Source of the DNA: Antrihabitans cavernicola
Lineage (GTDB): Bacteria; Actinomycetota; Actinomycetes; Mycobacteriales; Mycobacteriaceae
Assembly (NCBI RefSeq): GCF_008297975.1
Contig: NZ_VLNY01000002.1
Location: 668,073 to 732,072 of the forward strand
DNA length: 64,000 bases
Direction: 5' to 3'
Shown: positions 54,325 through 63,880 of the stretch, piece after piece
Layout of the letters: each line of letters starts with the position of its first letter
How positions within the stretch are numbered: position 1 is the stretch's first letter
Translations under genes and position numbers: made by a program
Notes under the pieces: model-generated
What the model was told of the DNA's origin: nothing
Databases searched by the model: none
The model's input: the letters and a program-made list of their open reading frames with translations, nothing else

Positions 54325-54355
54325 AAAATGGAGAAATCGGGGTAGTGTCGCCGAC

Positions 54356-54862
54356 ATGGCGTTGGGAAAGGACTATGCGCGACAGAACTGCTCACTCGCT
54401 CGTGCCCTGGAGGTGGTGGGCGAGCGATGGACGCTGCTGATTCTGCGAGACGCGTTCTACGGAGTACGACGGTTCAGCGACTTTTCCGTCCACCTCGACA
54501 TTCCGAAGGCGGTGCTTGCGGCGCGCTTGCACGCGCTCGTCGACAGCGGTCTGCTCGACAAGGACGGCCACGATTACGTGTTGACTGCGACCGGGCGAGA
54601 ACTGTGGCCGGTGGTGCACATGTTGGCTCGCTGGGGCGAGCGCCACTTCACTGACGGTGCGCCGAGTCGGCTGTTCCTGCATGCCGATTGCGGGACGCGC
54701 GTCGACGCGGACGGCAGGTGCTCGGTGTGCCGTACCTACCCGACCCCTGACGATCTCGAGATTCACCCGGGCCCGGGAATGAACCCGCAGGGGCGCGACG
54801 ATGCGGTTGCGATCGCCCTTCGCAAGCCCCACCGCCTGTTGACTCCGATAGCCGCCGACTGA
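54356..54862 (+). CDS. HxlR family transcriptional regulator
   Basis: A 168-residue winged-helix regulator of the HxlR/MarR-like group: CSLARALEVVGERWTLLILR then DAFYGVRRFSDFSVHLDIP and VLAARLHALVDSGLL. Cys at residue 12 (QNCSLARAL) is the place of the redox-sensing Cys in several family members. The C-terminal extension has a small Cys cluster (CGTRVDADGRCSVCRTYP) that may bind metal. ATG 54356 is preferred to ATG 54314, which overlaps an operator. Divergent from the MFS exporter it probably represses. Confidence 0.82.
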   Translation: MALGKDYARQNCSLARALEVVGERWTLLILRDAFYGVRRFSDFSVHLDIPKAVLAARLHALVDSGLLDKDGHDYVLTATGRELWPVVHMLARWGERHFTDGAPSRLFLHADCGTRVDADGRCSVCRTYPTPDDLEIHPGPGMNPQGRDDAVAIALRKPHRLLTPIAAD

Positions 54863-54924
54863 GCCCTGACCTGGAGTTCGCTCGACGTAGCAGGACTCGG
54901 CGCAGTGAGCGTAGCGTCGAAATC

Positions 54925-55908
54925 GTGACTATTCGACTGGGCTACCAGATGCCGAACTTCAGCTACTCGGGTTCGGCCACAGAACTGTTTCCGACCGTCA
55001 TCGCGCAGGCGCGAGAAGCCGAGGCCGCGGGCTTCGACACCGCGTTCGTGATGGACCACTTCTATCAACTGCCGGGTATCGGCGAGCCGGAAGAACCTAT
55101 GCTCGAGTCGTATTCGGCTCTGTCGGGTCTGGCGACGGCAACCGGGCGAATTCAGCTCTCGGCTCTCGTGACCGGCAATACCTACCGCAATCCGCCCATG
55201 CTGGCGAAGACGGTGACCACTCTCGACGTCGTGAGTGGCGGTCGTGCGGTGCTCGGCATCGGCGCAGGCTGGTTCGAGTTCGAGCACAACTCGTTCGGCT
55301 ACGAATTCGGAACGTTCACAGACCGTTTCGAGCGTTTGGACGAGGCGTTGCAGATCATCGCACCGATGCTGCACGGCGAGCGGCCTACCTTCACAGGCAA
55401 GTGGTACCACGTCGACAAGGCGATGAACGAGCCGCGCATTCGCAACGATCTTCCGATTCTGATCGGCGGTAGCGGCGAGAAGAAGACCTTCGCGTTGGCT
55501 GCGCGGTTCGCCGATCACCTCAACGTTATCTGCGACGCATCGGAATTGCCGCGCAAGTTGGAAGCGCTCGACGCCCGGTGCTCCGAGGCCGGTCGCGATC
55601 GTGCAACGTTGGAGACCAGCTTCCTGGCGTTCGTCATGATCGACGAAGACGGCGACAAGGCGCGAAAAGCGCAGAGCGACTTCCTCGCCGAGCGTGGCGT
55701 CGATCTCGCCGCCCTCTCGGACGACGATCGCAAGAAGGCCACGGACCGCCACTTCGTCGGCAGCCCCGACGACGTCGCTCAGCAGATCAAGGAGCGGGTG
55801 CTCGATCAGGGCATCGACGGCGTCATCATCAACCTGATCACGAACGGGCACGAGCCGGGCATCGTCGAGCTGGCCGGAAAAACCTTGGCACCGCTGGTCG
55901 CCAAGTGA
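54925..55908 (+). CDS. LLM-class (luciferase-like) F420/flavin oxidoreductase
   Basis: A 327-residue TIM-barrel luciferase-like monooxygenase/F420-dependent reductase. Typical segments are LGYQMPNFSYSG, DTAFVMDHFYQLPG, LVTGNTYRNPPMLAKTVTTL, GRAVLGIGAGWFEFEH and PILIGGSGEKKTFALAARFA. The family in actinobacteria more often uses F420 than FMN, but the sequence alone does not decide. It starts at GTG 54925, 62 bases after the HxlR gene, and converges on the citB-like regulator. Confidence 0.85.
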   Translation: MTIRLGYQMPNFSYSGSATELFPTVIAQAREAEAAGFDTAFVMDHFYQLPGIGEPEEPMLESYSALSGLATATGRIQLSALVTGNTYRNPPMLAKTVTTLDVVSGGRAVLGIGAGWFEFEHNSFGYEFGTFTDRFERLDEALQIIAPMLHGERPTFTGKWYHVDKAMNEPRIRNDLPILIGGSGEKKTFALAARFADHLNVICDASELPRKLEALDARCSEAGRDRATLETSFLAFVMIDEDGDKARKAQSDFLAERGVDLAALSDDDRKKATDRHFVGSPDDVAQQIKERVLDQGIDGVIINLITNGHEPGIVELAGKTLAPLVAK

Positions 55909-55912
55909 ACTC

Positions 55913-55963
55913 GGGTGAATGGCACTGTCGTTCGATCTGAGCGAACGAGAGTGCCGTTCACCC
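55913..55963. terminator. Long inverted repeat between convergent genes
   Basis: Twenty-two-base arms (55913-55934 and 55942-55963) pair except at two positions, around the loop ATCTGAG. It lies between the oxidoreductase stop (55908) and includes the last codon and stop of the minus-strand response regulator. Same size and setting as the hairpin at 4333-4382, though a different sequence. Confidence 0.75.
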
Positions 55964-56635
55964 AGGGTGGGCGAGGCGGTAACGGCGCTCGGGGCGACCC
56001 GCCTTGCCGTACTGCAGGCGAATCTCCAACGCGCCCTTGGCAAGGTAATGCTCGAGGTAGCGTCGGGCGCTCACCCGTGACAGACCGACGCGGTCCGCGC
56101 ATTCGGAGGACGACAGTTCACCGTCGGTGCGGACCGCGTCGAGTACCAAGGCGCCGGTTTCCGCGCTCAGGCCTTTCGGAAGTTCGTCCTTTCGGGTGTC
56201 GGTGCTGGAGCCGCCGAAGAGTGAGTCGATCAACGACTGGTCGGCGCCGCTGCCTGCCCGCAATGTCGCGGCACGCGCCCGGAATCCATCCAACTTCTCC
56301 TGCAACTGCGGATACTCGAACGGCTTGATCAGATAGTCGGCGGCGCCGCCGTGCAATGCGCCGCTGACGGTGTCGAGTTCGCGTGCCGCGGTGATCATGA
56401 TGACGCCCACCGGGTTGCCGTCGGCGCGCAATTTCCGCAACACTGCGAGTCCGGACATGTCGGGTAGATGGACGTCGAGCAACACCAGGTCCGGGTGCAG
56501 TGCAGCGACAGCATCGAGCGCCTCTGCGCCGTTGCGTGCTACGCCGACAGCGGTGAAACCGTCTGTCCTGTCGACGAATCGGCGGTGAATCTCGGCGACC
56601 ATGAAGTCGTCGTCGACGATGAGAACGTCAACCAC
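55958..56635 (-). CDS. citB: CitB/DcuR-type response regulator
   Basis: A 225-residue response regulator: acidic Asp8-Asp10 pocket, phosphoacceptor Asp54 (LVLLDVHLPDMSG), conserved Lys in YLIKPFEYPQLQ, and a C-terminal winged helix with RVGLSRVSARRYLEHYL, the CitB/DcuR type. It overlaps its sensor gene by 8 bases. By family and position it should control the divergent tctCBA tricarboxylate uptake genes in response to citrate or a related acid. Starts at GTG 56635. Confidence 0.88.
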   Translation of the reverse strand: MVDVLIVDDDFMVAEIHRRFVDRTDGFTAVGVARNGAEALDAVAALHPDLVLLDVHLPDMSGLAVLRKLRADGNPVGVIMITAARELDTVSGALHGGAADYLIKPFEYPQLQEKLDGFRARAATLRAGSGADQSLIDSLFGGSSTDTRKDELPKGLSAETGALVLDAVRTDGELSSSECADRVGLSRVSARRYLEHYLAKGALEIRLQYGKAGRPERRYRLAHPG

Positions 56636-58229
56636 GGGCGTCTCCTGTCCGAGGCAACGTCACCGTGAACACCGCACCGCCGCTGGGTGCGTCCGAGATC
56701 TCGACCGTTCCGCCGTGTTGTGCACTCACAAGTCGTACCAGGGCAAGGCCGATTCCGCGGCCGCCGGGCACCTCCGTCTTCGATGTCACACCGCGCGCAA
56801 AGATCGTCTCGCGTTTGTCGATCGGCACTCCGGGACCGGAATCCGTGACGTCGATGACGAGGCCGTCGTGGTTTCGAATGCCGATGGCCACACTCGCTTT
56901 GTCGGCACCCTCGGACACGTCGACGGCATTGTCGATCAGGTTGCCGAGCACCGTGATGACGTCGGTCGACATCGCAGGTTCCAATGCGCCGAGCCGTGAC
57001 GCCGGATTCAACTCGAGGCGGACACCAGATTCCGCGGCGAGCGATGTCTTGGCGATGAGCAGTGCCGCAACGGCTGGATCCGAGATGCGTTGTGTCACAG
57101 CATCGCTGATCTCTGCGCGACGTCGGGTCAGCGTTCCGACGAAGTCGGTGACGGCATCGTATTCACCCAGCTGCGCAAGGCCGGAAATCGTGTGCAGCTG
57201 ATTCGCGAACTCGTGGGTCTGCGCACGCAGCGTGTCGGTGACGCTCTTGTGCGATGTCAATTGGCTTTGCATGGAGGCGAGTTCGGTGCTGTCGCGCATG
57301 GTGGTGACCGTGCCGATCAGCTGGCCCTGACTTGTCGCCGGGCGACGGTTCAGTGCGAGAACGCGGCTCGGCGTAGCAATGACGGTGTCACGTCCGCCGT
57401 CGCCGGACAACAGGAATTCGCGTATCGATGGATCGAGCGCAACGTCGTCGAGTCGCTTCCCGACGTCTGCGTCGGACAGCTCGAGCAGTTCCTGCGCGCT
57501 GTCGTTGAGGAGGGTGATCACGCCGTCGGGGTTCACAGCGACCACACCTTCACGGATGCTGTGCAGCAACGCTTCTCGATGATCGGCCAGGCTGGCGATC
57601 TCGTCGATCTCCAGTCCGCGGGTGTGTCTCTTGATTCTGCGAGCCAGCAACGACGAGCCGAGCAGGCCGAGCACGGCGCCCAGACCCAGGTACAGCAGCA
57701 GTCGAGCGCCTGCGCCGCTGAGCAACTCCCAGATCGACGGATAGCCCTCGCTCACCGAAATGATTGCCAGCACAGTGCCTGCGGAGTTCAGCATCGGAAC
57801 GTGCCCGACTATCGAATGTGTGCCGTCGATGGTCACATCGCCCGACCACGAGCGGCCCTGGCGCACGTCGCTGGAACCCAACTCGGCTCGTGCACCCACG
57901 CGCGTCGGATCCGACGAGACCTCGACGATGCCTGCCGGTGAGACGATCTCGACCAGGTCGGCACCCGACAGATTCAACGCTCGGTCCACCTCGGGAGCGA
58001 GCACGCTCTCCACCATCGGGTTGTCGATCTGATCGGGGACGATCGGTGTCGAACCGAGGTTCTCCGCGACCGAGATCATTCGCTGGCCGCGCAATTGGCG
58101 GAACTCCGTTGTCGACTGGTGCACCGACACCGCAGCGACGGCGCCGAGCACGACGGCCACCACGACCAGTTGGAACAGCAGAAACTGGCCCGCGAGGCTG
58201 CGTCCGCTCCGGACGAGTGATGACCACAA
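56628..58229 (-). CDS. citA: CitA/DcuS-type sensor histidine kinase
   Basis: A 533-residue membrane sensor. An N-terminal helix (FLLFQLVVVAVVLGAVAAVS), a periplasmic PAS-like (CitA) domain at about 40-165, a second helix (LLLYLGLGAVLGLLGSSLLA), a cytoplasmic PAS domain and the kinase core follow. The phosphoacceptor is in THEFANQLHTISGL, the CitA/DcuS H-box, then NLIDNAVDVSE and GGRGIGLALVRL. The ligand is probably citrate or another carboxylate. The apparent start is a TTG at 58229; no ATG or GTG is in frame before the first helix, so the exact start is unsure. Confidence 0.88.
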   Translation of the reverse strand: MWSSLVRSGRSLAGQFLLFQLVVVAVVLGAVAAVSVHQSTTEFRQLRGQRMISVAENLGSTPIVPDQIDNPMVESVLAPEVDRALNLSGADLVEIVSPAGIVEVSSDPTRVGARAELGSSDVRQGRSWSGDVTIDGTHSIVGHVPMLNSAGTVLAIISVSEGYPSIWELLSGAGARLLLYLGLGAVLGLLGSSLLARRIKRHTRGLEIDEIASLADHREALLHSIREGVVAVNPDGVITLLNDSAQELLELSDADVGKRLDDVALDPSIREFLLSGDGGRDTVIATPSRVLALNRRPATSQGQLIGTVTTMRDSTELASMQSQLTSHKSVTDTLRAQTHEFANQLHTISGLAQLGEYDAVTDFVGTLTRRRAEISDAVTQRISDPAVAALLIAKTSLAAESGVRLELNPASRLGALEPAMSTDVITVLGNLIDNAVDVSEGADKASVAIGIRNHDGLVIDVTDSGPGVPIDKRETIFARGVTSKTEVPGGRGIGLALVRLVSAQHGGTVEISDAPSGGAVFTVTLPRTGDARG

Positions 58230-58255
58230 AGAACTTAACTTTCGTTGCTTTCGTA

Positions 58256-58275
58256 TACGTGACGTGAGTCACGTA
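58256..58275. promoter_or_regulatory. CRP/GlxR-like palindrome between citA and tctC
   Basis: TACGTGACGTGAGTCACGTA contains perfect 8-base arms and the core GTGA-N6-TCAC of the CRP/GlxR family. It sits 26 bases upstream of the citA start and 46 upstream of tctC, in the only promoter region of the module. It suggests cAMP-GlxR/CRP control of citrate uptake on top of CitAB; in corynebacteria tct-type genes are known to have both inputs. Confidence 0.65.
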
Positions 58276-58321
58276 TCGGCCCAGTATTGCTGAGGATCAC
58301 AGAAGAAAGCGAAATGGGGAA

Positions 58322-59320
58322 ATGATGTCGGAAACTGCCGGGTCGAGAGCACGCAGGAGTCGCGCGCTGATCGCGCTGCTGGCAATTCTGCTCGTCGCGG
58401 GCTGCGGTGTTACGCGCGGCGATCAGGAGCAGGGTCTGCATCGCCTGCGCATGATGGTGCCGAACAGCCCCGGCGGCGGCTACGACCTCACCGCGCGCAC
58501 TGCCGTGAAGATCATGGAAGACGAGGACATCACCGGCCGCGTCGAGGTATTCAACGTCCTCGGTGCCGGCGGGACGGTCGCCATGGCGCGGTTGATGAAC
58601 GAAAAAGGCAATGACGACCTCATGATGATGATGGGGCTCGGTGTCGTCGGCGCCGTCTACACGAACGGATCGAGCGCACGCGCATCGAATGCGACACCGC
58701 TTGCGAAGGTGGTCGAGGAGCAGGAAGGCATTCTGGTTCCGGCCGATTCGCCTCTGCGGACGATCGACGACTTCGTCGCGGCGTGGCGCGCAGACCCGGC
58801 ATCGGTGACGATCGGCGGCGGTTCCTCACCCGGTGGCCCCGATCATCTGTTCCCGATGGAGACCGCCCGTGCGGTAGGCGTCGACCCCAAGTCGGTCAAC
58901 TTCGTCTCCTACGACGGCGGCGGCGATCTTCTGACTGCCTTGTTGGGCAAGAAGATCACTGCTGGAACGTCGGGTCTTGGGGAGTACGTCGATCAGATCG
59001 AGGCCGGCCAGGTTCGCGTGCTCGCGGTATCCGGCAAGGAACGTGCGCAAGGTATCGACGCTCCGACCCTCACCGAAGCAGGCATCGATCTCACGTTCAC
59101 CAACTGGCGCGGAGTGCTTGCGCCACCGGGACTTTCGGATGACGCACGCGCAGCCATGGTGGAAGCGCTCGAAAAGCTGCACGACACAGCGGAGTGGAAG
59201 GAGGCCCTGGTGAAAAACGGTTGGAGTGACGCATTCATGACGGGTACGGATTTCGAGAATTTCTTGAAAGACCAAGACAAGCGGGTTTCGTCCACGCTGT
59301 CCGAACTGGGGCTGGCATGA
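58322..59320 (+). CDS. tctC: Tricarboxylate transport substrate-binding protein TctC
   Basis: Extracytoplasmic binding protein of the tripartite tricarboxylate transporter. The 332 residues have a lipoprotein signal with lipobox LLVAGC (Cys28 from the first ATG), then the Bug/TctC pattern MMVPNSPGGGYDLTARTAVK and YDGGGDLLTALLGKKITAGTSG. ATG 58322 and 58325 are both possible. The tctB start overlaps its stop. Citrate or another tri/dicarboxylate is the likely ligand. Confidence 0.92.
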   Translation: MMSETAGSRARRSRALIALLAILLVAGCGVTRGDQEQGLHRLRMMVPNSPGGGYDLTARTAVKIMEDEDITGRVEVFNVLGAGGTVAMARLMNEKGNDDLMMMMGLGVVGAVYTNGSSARASNATPLAKVVEEQEGILVPADSPLRTIDDFVAAWRADPASVTIGGGSSPGGPDHLFPMETARAVGVDPKSVNFVSYDGGGDLLTALLGKKITAGTSGLGEYVDQIEAGQVRVLAVSGKERAQGIDAPTLTEAGIDLTFTNWRGVLAPPGLSDDARAAMVEALEKLHDTAEWKEALVKNGWSDAFMTGTDFENFLKDQDKRVSSTLSELGLA

Positions 59321-59838
59321 GTACCGCGGTCGAGACCAGTCCGGTGGAGCGCCGTTCGATCGACTGGGCCCAGCTGATCGTCTGCGCCGTGCTGGTGATC
59401 GTCGGAGCGTTCCTGATCTTCGACGCTCTCACCTTGGCGGGCGGATTCGCCAAGGTGGATCCGGTGGGGCCCAAGCTGTTCCCGATGGTGATCGGGATCG
59501 GGTTGCTGCTCTGCGCGGTGATTCTCGGCGTTGCCATCACTCGTGGCTCCAAGGGTGAGGCCGACTCCGGTGAGGACATCGACCCGGACTCCCCAGGGGA
59601 TTGGCGCACCGTCGGACTGCTGATCGCCGTGTTCGTCGCGACGATCGTGCTGGTGAATCCGCTCGGCTGGGCGATAACGGGCGGCTTCCTGTTCGCGGCG
59701 TCGGCGACGGTGCTCGGTAGCAAGAAGTATCTGCTCAACATCATCATCGGGGCGGTGCTGTCGGTCGGCAGCTTCTACGCCTTTTACTCAGGGCTCGGAA
59801 TCCCGCTGCCCGCAGGCATTCTGGACGGAATCCTCTGA
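59317..59838 (+). CDS. tctB: Tricarboxylate transport small membrane subunit TctB
   Basis: A 173-residue protein with four hydrophobic helices ([60 protein letters not shown]; then the last pair), the size and topology of TctB. It overlaps tctC by four bases and tctA starts one base after its stop. Confidence 0.92.
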   Translation: MSTAVETSPVERRSIDWAQLIVCAVLVIVGAFLIFDALTLAGGFAKVDPVGPKLFPMVIGIGLLLCAVILGVAITRGSKGEADSGEDIDPDSPGDWRTVGLLIAVFVATIVLVNPLGWAITGGFLFAASATVLGSKKYLLNIIIGAVLSVGSFYAFYSGLGIPLPAGILDGIL

Positions 59839-59839
59839 C

Positions 59840-61369
59840 ATGGACAATCTCAACTGGTTGCTGCAAGGCTTCGAGCAGGCGGCAACACCGGTCAACCTTC
59901 TCTACGCGGTCCTCGGCGTGTTGCTCGGCACCGCCGTAGGCGTGCTGCCCGGCATCGGACCCGCCATGACGGTGGCCTTGCTGCTGCCGATCACCTACAA
60001 CGTCAGTCCCAGTGCAGCTTTCATCATGTTCGCCGGCATCTATTACGGCGGGATGTACGGCGGTTCCACGACCTCGATCCTGTTGAACACACCCGGCGAA
60101 TCGTCGTCGGTGATCACCGCCATCGAGGGCAACAAGATGGCGAAAGCGGGCAGGGCGGCCCAAGCGTTGGCCACCGCCGCCATCGGTTCGTTCGTCGCAG
60201 GCTCGATCGGCACCATGTTGATGGTGCTGTTCGCGCCCGCGGTGTCGAAGTTCGCGGTCACGCTCGGCGCGCCGTCGTATCTGGCGATCATGTTGCTCGC
60301 GCTGGTCGCCGTCACCGCTGTGTTGGGCAGTTCCAAACTGCGAGGCTGCATTTCGCTGCTGCTCGGTCTGGCGATCGGGCTGGTCGGAATCGACTTCCTC
60401 ACCGGTCAACCCCGCGCCACGTTCGGCATTCCGCAGCTCTCCGACGGCATCGACATCGTCGTAGTGGCGGTCGCCGTATTCGCCGTCGGCGAAGCACTGT
60501 GGGTCGCAGCGCATCTGCGTCGTAAGCCTGCCGAGGTGATTCCCGTGGGTCGGCCATGGATGGGCCGCAGCGACTGGAAGCGCTCCTGGAAGCCGTGGCT
60601 GCGCGGCACCGCATTCGGCTTCCCGTTCGGTGCGCTGCCTGCCGGCGGCGCGGAACTGCCGACGTTCCTCTCCTACATCACCGAGAAGAAGCTGTCGAAG
60701 CACAAGGACGAATTCGGCAAGGGTGCCATCGAGGGTGTCGCAGGTCCGGAAGCGGCGAACAATGCGTCCGCAGCAGGCACGCTCGTCCCGATGCTGTCGC
60801 TCGGCCTGCCGACGAATGCCACCGCGGCGGTCATGCTGACAGCGTTCGTGTCCTACGGCATTCAGCCGGGCCCGACGCTGTTCGAGAAGGAACCGCTGCT
60901 GATCTGGACCTTGATCGCCAGCCTCTTCATCGGCAACTTCCTGCTGCTGGTGCTCAACCTTCCGCTTGCGCCGCTGTGGGCGAAACTGCTCCGCACGCCG
61001 AGGCCCTACCTCTACGCCGGCATTCTGTTCTTTGCCACGCTCGGCGCCTTCGCGGTGAACCTGCAATGGCTGGACCTGGCACTACTGCTGACCTTCGGAT
61101 TGATGGGTCTGATGATGCGGCGCTTCGGGCTGCCTGTGCTGCCGCTGATCATCGGCGTCATCCTCGGGCCGCGCGTCGAACGGCAATTGCGGCAGAGCCT
61201 GCAGCTCGGTGGCGGCGACTGGAGCAGTTTGCTCAACGAACCGGTCGCGATCGTCGTCTACGTGCTGATCGTCGCGCTGCTGGTAGTTCCGGTAGTCAAC
61301 AAGTTCGTCCGAGGTCGGCGCCCGATCGACCCGCAGACCACCGAGGTGCGAGAGAAGGAGAACGCATGA
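59840..61369 (+). CDS. tctA: Tricarboxylate transport large membrane subunit TctA
   Basis: A 509-residue polytopic protein with the TctA signatures [50 protein letters not shown] and [23 protein letters not shown]. It is the main permease subunit, driven by ion gradient rather than ATP. The universal-stress gene overlaps its stop (ATGA). Confidence 0.94.
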   Translation: MDNLNWLLQGFEQAATPVNLLYAVLGVLLGTAVGVLPGIGPAMTVALLLPITYNVSPSAAFIMFAGIYYGGMYGGSTTSILLNTPGESSSVITAIEGNKMAKAGRAAQALATAAIGSFVAGSIGTMLMVLFAPAVSKFAVTLGAPSYLAIMLLALVAVTAVLGSSKLRGCISLLLGLAIGLVGIDFLTGQPRATFGIPQLSDGIDIVVVAVAVFAVGEALWVAAHLRRKPAEVIPVGRPWMGRSDWKRSWKPWLRGTAFGFPFGALPAGGAELPTFLSYITEKKLSKHKDEFGKGAIEGVAGPEAANNASAAGTLVPMLSLGLPTNATAAVMLTAFVSYGIQPGPTLFEKEPLLIWTLIASLFIGNFLLLVLNLPLAPLWAKLLRTPRPYLYAGILFFATLGAFAVNLQWLDLALLLTFGLMGLMMRRFGLPVLPLIIGVILGPRVERQLRQSLQLGGGDWSSLLNEPVAIVVYVLIVALLVVPVVNKFVRGRRPIDPQTTEVREKENA

Positions 61370-61755
61370 TCGTCGTCGGATACACCCCCGATCGGTTCGG
61401 CGCGGCGGCCCTCGAGCACGCCATCGCCGAGGCGACCCTGCGCGGGGTGTCCCTGCTGGTCGTCAACGCATCGAAAGGCGACGCGCTGGCCGACCCCTCG
61501 TTCGCACCCAGCGGGGGACTGCGAGATCTCGACGAGCACCTCGCAGCCAGTGGCGTCGAGTACACCGTCGAGCAATCGGTCGGCGCCGAGGTGGCGGACA
61601 CGCTGCTGGCAGCGATGGAGGTCGATGCCGCTGACCTGCTTGTCATCGGAATTCGCCATCGCACGCCGGTGGGCAAACTCCTGCTGGGCAGTACGGCGCA
61701 ACGGGTCCTGCTCAATTGCGCGAAGCCCGTGTTGGCGGTCAAGCCGGTCGAATGA
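61366..61755 (+). CDS. Universal stress protein (UspA family)
   Basis: A 129-residue Usp-fold protein ([40 protein letters not shown], then [17 protein letters not shown]), with the ATP-type G-x2-G-x9-GS pattern near the end. It overlaps tctA by four bases, so it belongs to the tct operon and may tune transport or sense energy state, as other operon-linked Usp proteins do. ATG 61366 follows GAGAAGGAGA. Confidence 0.88.
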   Translation: MIVVGYTPDRFGAAALEHAIAEATLRGVSLLVVNASKGDALADPSFAPSGGLRDLDEHLAASGVEYTVEQSVGAEVADTLLAAMEVDAADLLVIGIRHRTPVGKLLLGSTAQRVLLNCAKPVLAVKPVE

Positions 61756-61781
61756 CCCTTCTTGCGCTGCAGACGATTAAC

Positions 61782-61825
61782 ACGGGCGATCAGCTGTCTG
61801 GCACAATGGACAGCTGTTCGCCCGT
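61782..61825 (+). terminator. Large hairpin between the tct operon and rpsP
   Basis: Seventeen-base arms (61782-61798 and 61809-61825) pair with one mismatch, around the loop TGGCACAATG. It starts 26 bases after the uspA stop and 115 bases before rpsP. Most simply it ends the tct transcript; no T tract follows. The rest of the 61756-61940 gap is the rpsP leader without another recognised element. Confidence 0.65.
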
Positions 61826-61940
61826 CTCCGGTTACGCACCGCGCGGCGGTCACAACAAAAGAAAACATCGCAAAACCGGGCCCGCATGCCGTGCGCGCCG
61901 CTGAATTGCGCCGTGACCAACATATGAAGGAACGTCTTAC

Positions 61941-62405
61941 ATGGCTGTCAAGATCAAGCTCACGCGGCTCGGCAAGATCCGCAACCCGCAGTACCGCATC
62001 GTTGTCGCGGACTCTCGCACCCGTCGTGACGGACGCGCGATCGAGACCATCGGCAAGTACCACCCCAAGGAAGAGCCGTCGCTCATCGAGATCGATTCCG
62101 AGCGCGCGCAGTACTGGCTGGGTGTCGGCGCGCAGCCGACCGAGCCGGTCGAGAGCCTCCTGAAGATCACCGGTGACTGGCAGAAGTTCAAGGGCCTGCC
62201 GGGTACCGAGGGCACGCTGAAGGTCAAGGAGCCCAAGCCGTCCAAGCTGGATCTCTTCAACGCCGCGTTGGCGCAGGCAGATGGCGATGCCTCCGGCGCA
62301 GCCACCACTCCGAAGAAGAAGGCCGCCAAGAAGGACGCCGCCGAGGCACCGGCCGAGGCTTCCGCAGACAAGGCCGACACGGCCGACGAGGCTGCTGACA
62401 AGTGA
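61941..62405 (+). CDS. rpsP: 30S ribosomal protein S16
   Basis: S16 with the universal start [20 protein letters not shown] and [19 protein letters not shown]. At 154 residues it is longer than the E. coli protein (82) because of the actinobacterial C-terminal Ala/Lys/Glu-rich tail (about 100-154). Its stop overlaps the KH-protein GTG, opening the rpsP-KH-rimM-trmD operon. Confidence 0.97.
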   Translation: MAVKIKLTRLGKIRNPQYRIVVADSRTRRDGRAIETIGKYHPKEEPSLIEIDSERAQYWLGVGAQPTEPVESLLKITGDWQKFKGLPGTEGTLKVKEPKPSKLDLFNAALAQADGDASGAATTPKKKAAKKDAAEAPAEASADKADTADEAADK

Positions 62406-62644
62406 GCACCGTTGTCGCCGACGCAGTGGAGCACTTGGTCCGCGGCATCGTCGCCAATCCCGACGACGTTCGCGTCGAGCTGATCACCGGCCGTCGCGGG
62501 CGCACCGTCGAGGTGCACGTACATCCGGATGATCTTGGCAAGGTGATCGGTCGTGGTGGTCGCACCGCGACCGCACTGCGCACGCTGGTCTCCGGTATCG
62601 GCGGACGCGGGATTCGCGTCGACGTAGTCGACACCGATCAGTAG
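62402..62644 (+). CDS. khpA: KH-domain RNA-binding protein (KhpA-like)
   Basis: An 80-residue single KH domain with the RNA-binding loop G-x-x-G as GRGG in [16 protein letters not shown]. Such proteins bind structured RNA, often with a Jag/KhpB partner, and influence cell division and ribosome work. Starts at GTG 62402 overlapping rpsP. rimM follows 13 bases later. Confidence 0.9.
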   Translation: MSTVVADAVEHLVRGIVANPDDVRVELITGRRGRTVEVHVHPDDLGKVIGRGGRTATALRTLVSGIGGRGIRVDVVDTDQ

Positions 62645-62657
62645 ACCCATCCAGTCG

Positions 62658-63185
62658 ATGGAGCTGGTAGTCGGTCGTGTCACCAAGTCGCATGGGATCA
62701 AAGGCGAACTGGTCGTAGAGGTTCGCACCGACGATCCCGACCTGCGTTTTGCCGTCGGCACGGTGTTGCAAGGTCACAAGCCTCGCGACAAGCAGCTCCT
62801 CAGCTACACAGTCGAAGCCGCCCGGGAACATTCCGGGCGGCTTCTGCTGCGCTTGGTGGGCATCGACGATCGTGATTCAGCGGATGCGTTGCGCGGGCTG
62901 CTGTTCGTCATCGACTCGGCCGACGTCCAGCCATCCGATGATCCCGACGAGTTCTACGACCACGAACTCGAAGGTCTCGCCGTCCGACTGACTGACGGCA
63001 CCCCCGTCGGCACCGTGCGCGAGGTATTGCACTCGGCGGCAGGCGAAATGCTCGCGGTCGTGGGTGAGGACAAGCGCGAAATCCTGGTGCCGTTCGTCGC
63101 CGCGATCGTCCCGTTCATCTCGACAGCCGACGGGTTCATCGAAATCGATCCACCCGACGGATTGTTGGATCTGGAATCGCTGTGA
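62658..63185 (+). CDS. rimM: Ribosome maturation factor RimM
   Basis: A 175-residue 16S rRNA-processing factor that acts on the 30S head near S19. The N-terminal domain starts [20 protein letters not shown] and the PRC-barrel domain has [17 protein letters not shown] and [13 protein letters not shown]. Standard length (mycobacterial 176). The trmD GTG overlaps its stop. Confidence 0.95.
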   Translation: MELVVGRVTKSHGIKGELVVEVRTDDPDLRFAVGTVLQGHKPRDKQLLSYTVEAAREHSGRLLLRLVGIDDRDSADALRGLLFVIDSADVQPSDDPDEFYDHELEGLAVRLTDGTPVGTVREVLHSAAGEMLAVVGEDKREILVPFVAAIVPFISTADGFIEIDPPDGLLDLESL

Positions 63186-63880
63186 AGATAGACGTCGTCA
63201 CGATTTTTCCGGAGTATCTGGAACCGTTGCGAACGGCGTTGCTGGGCAAGGCGATCGACAAGGGTTTGATCTCGGTCGATGTACACGACCTGCGCGACTG
63301 GACGCACGACGTGCACAAGGCGGTCGACGACTCACCCTACGGTGGCGGGCCCGGCATGGTGATGAAACCGACGATCTGGGGCGACGCCCTCGATCAGGTG
63401 TGCCCGGACGACGCGTTGCTGGTTGTGCCGACGCCGGCCGGTGTGCCCTTCACACAGGAGACCGCGCACCGCTGGTCGGGGGAAAAGCACGTCGTATTCG
63501 CGTGCGGCCGTTACGAAGGCATCGACCAACGGGTGTTCGACGACGCCGCTCGGCGGGTGCGCGTCGAAGAAGTCAGCATCGGCGACTACGTGCTGATCGG
63601 CGGCGAGGCGGCTGTGCTCGTGATGACCGAAGCAGTGGTTCGGCTGATGCCCGGTGTACTCGGGAATCAGCAGTCGCACCAAGAGGATTCGTTTTCCAGT
63701 AGTTCTGAACTGCGCGGCCTGCTCGAAGGCCCGAGCTACACACGGCCTGTCAGTTGGCGTGACCTCGACGTGCCGCCCGTCCTGCTCTCCGGTGACCATG
63801 CCAAGGTCGCAGCGTGGCGCCGTGAACAGTCGTTGCAGCGGACCGCGCAGCGTAGGCCGGATCTGCTGCCGGAGGACTAG
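63182..63880 (+). CDS. trmD: tRNA (guanine-37-N1)-methyltransferase TrmD
   Basis: SPOUT-fold methylase making m1G37, which prevents frameshifting. The 232 residues include [47 protein letters not shown] and the knot region [20 protein letters not shown], all normal, and the length matches the mycobacterial enzyme (230). GTG 63182 overlaps rimM. Its TAG stop sits at the boundary of an insertion sequence, so the stop and downstream region have been remodelled. Confidence 0.96.
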   Translation: MKIDVVTIFPEYLEPLRTALLGKAIDKGLISVDVHDLRDWTHDVHKAVDDSPYGGGPGMVMKPTIWGDALDQVCPDDALLVVPTPAGVPFTQETAHRWSGEKHVVFACGRYEGIDQRVFDDAARRVRVEEVSIGDYVLIGGEAAVLVMTEAVVRLMPGVLGNQQSHQEDSFSSSSELRGLLEGPSYTRPVSWRDLDVPPVLLSGDHAKVAAWRREQSLQRTAQRRPDLLPED

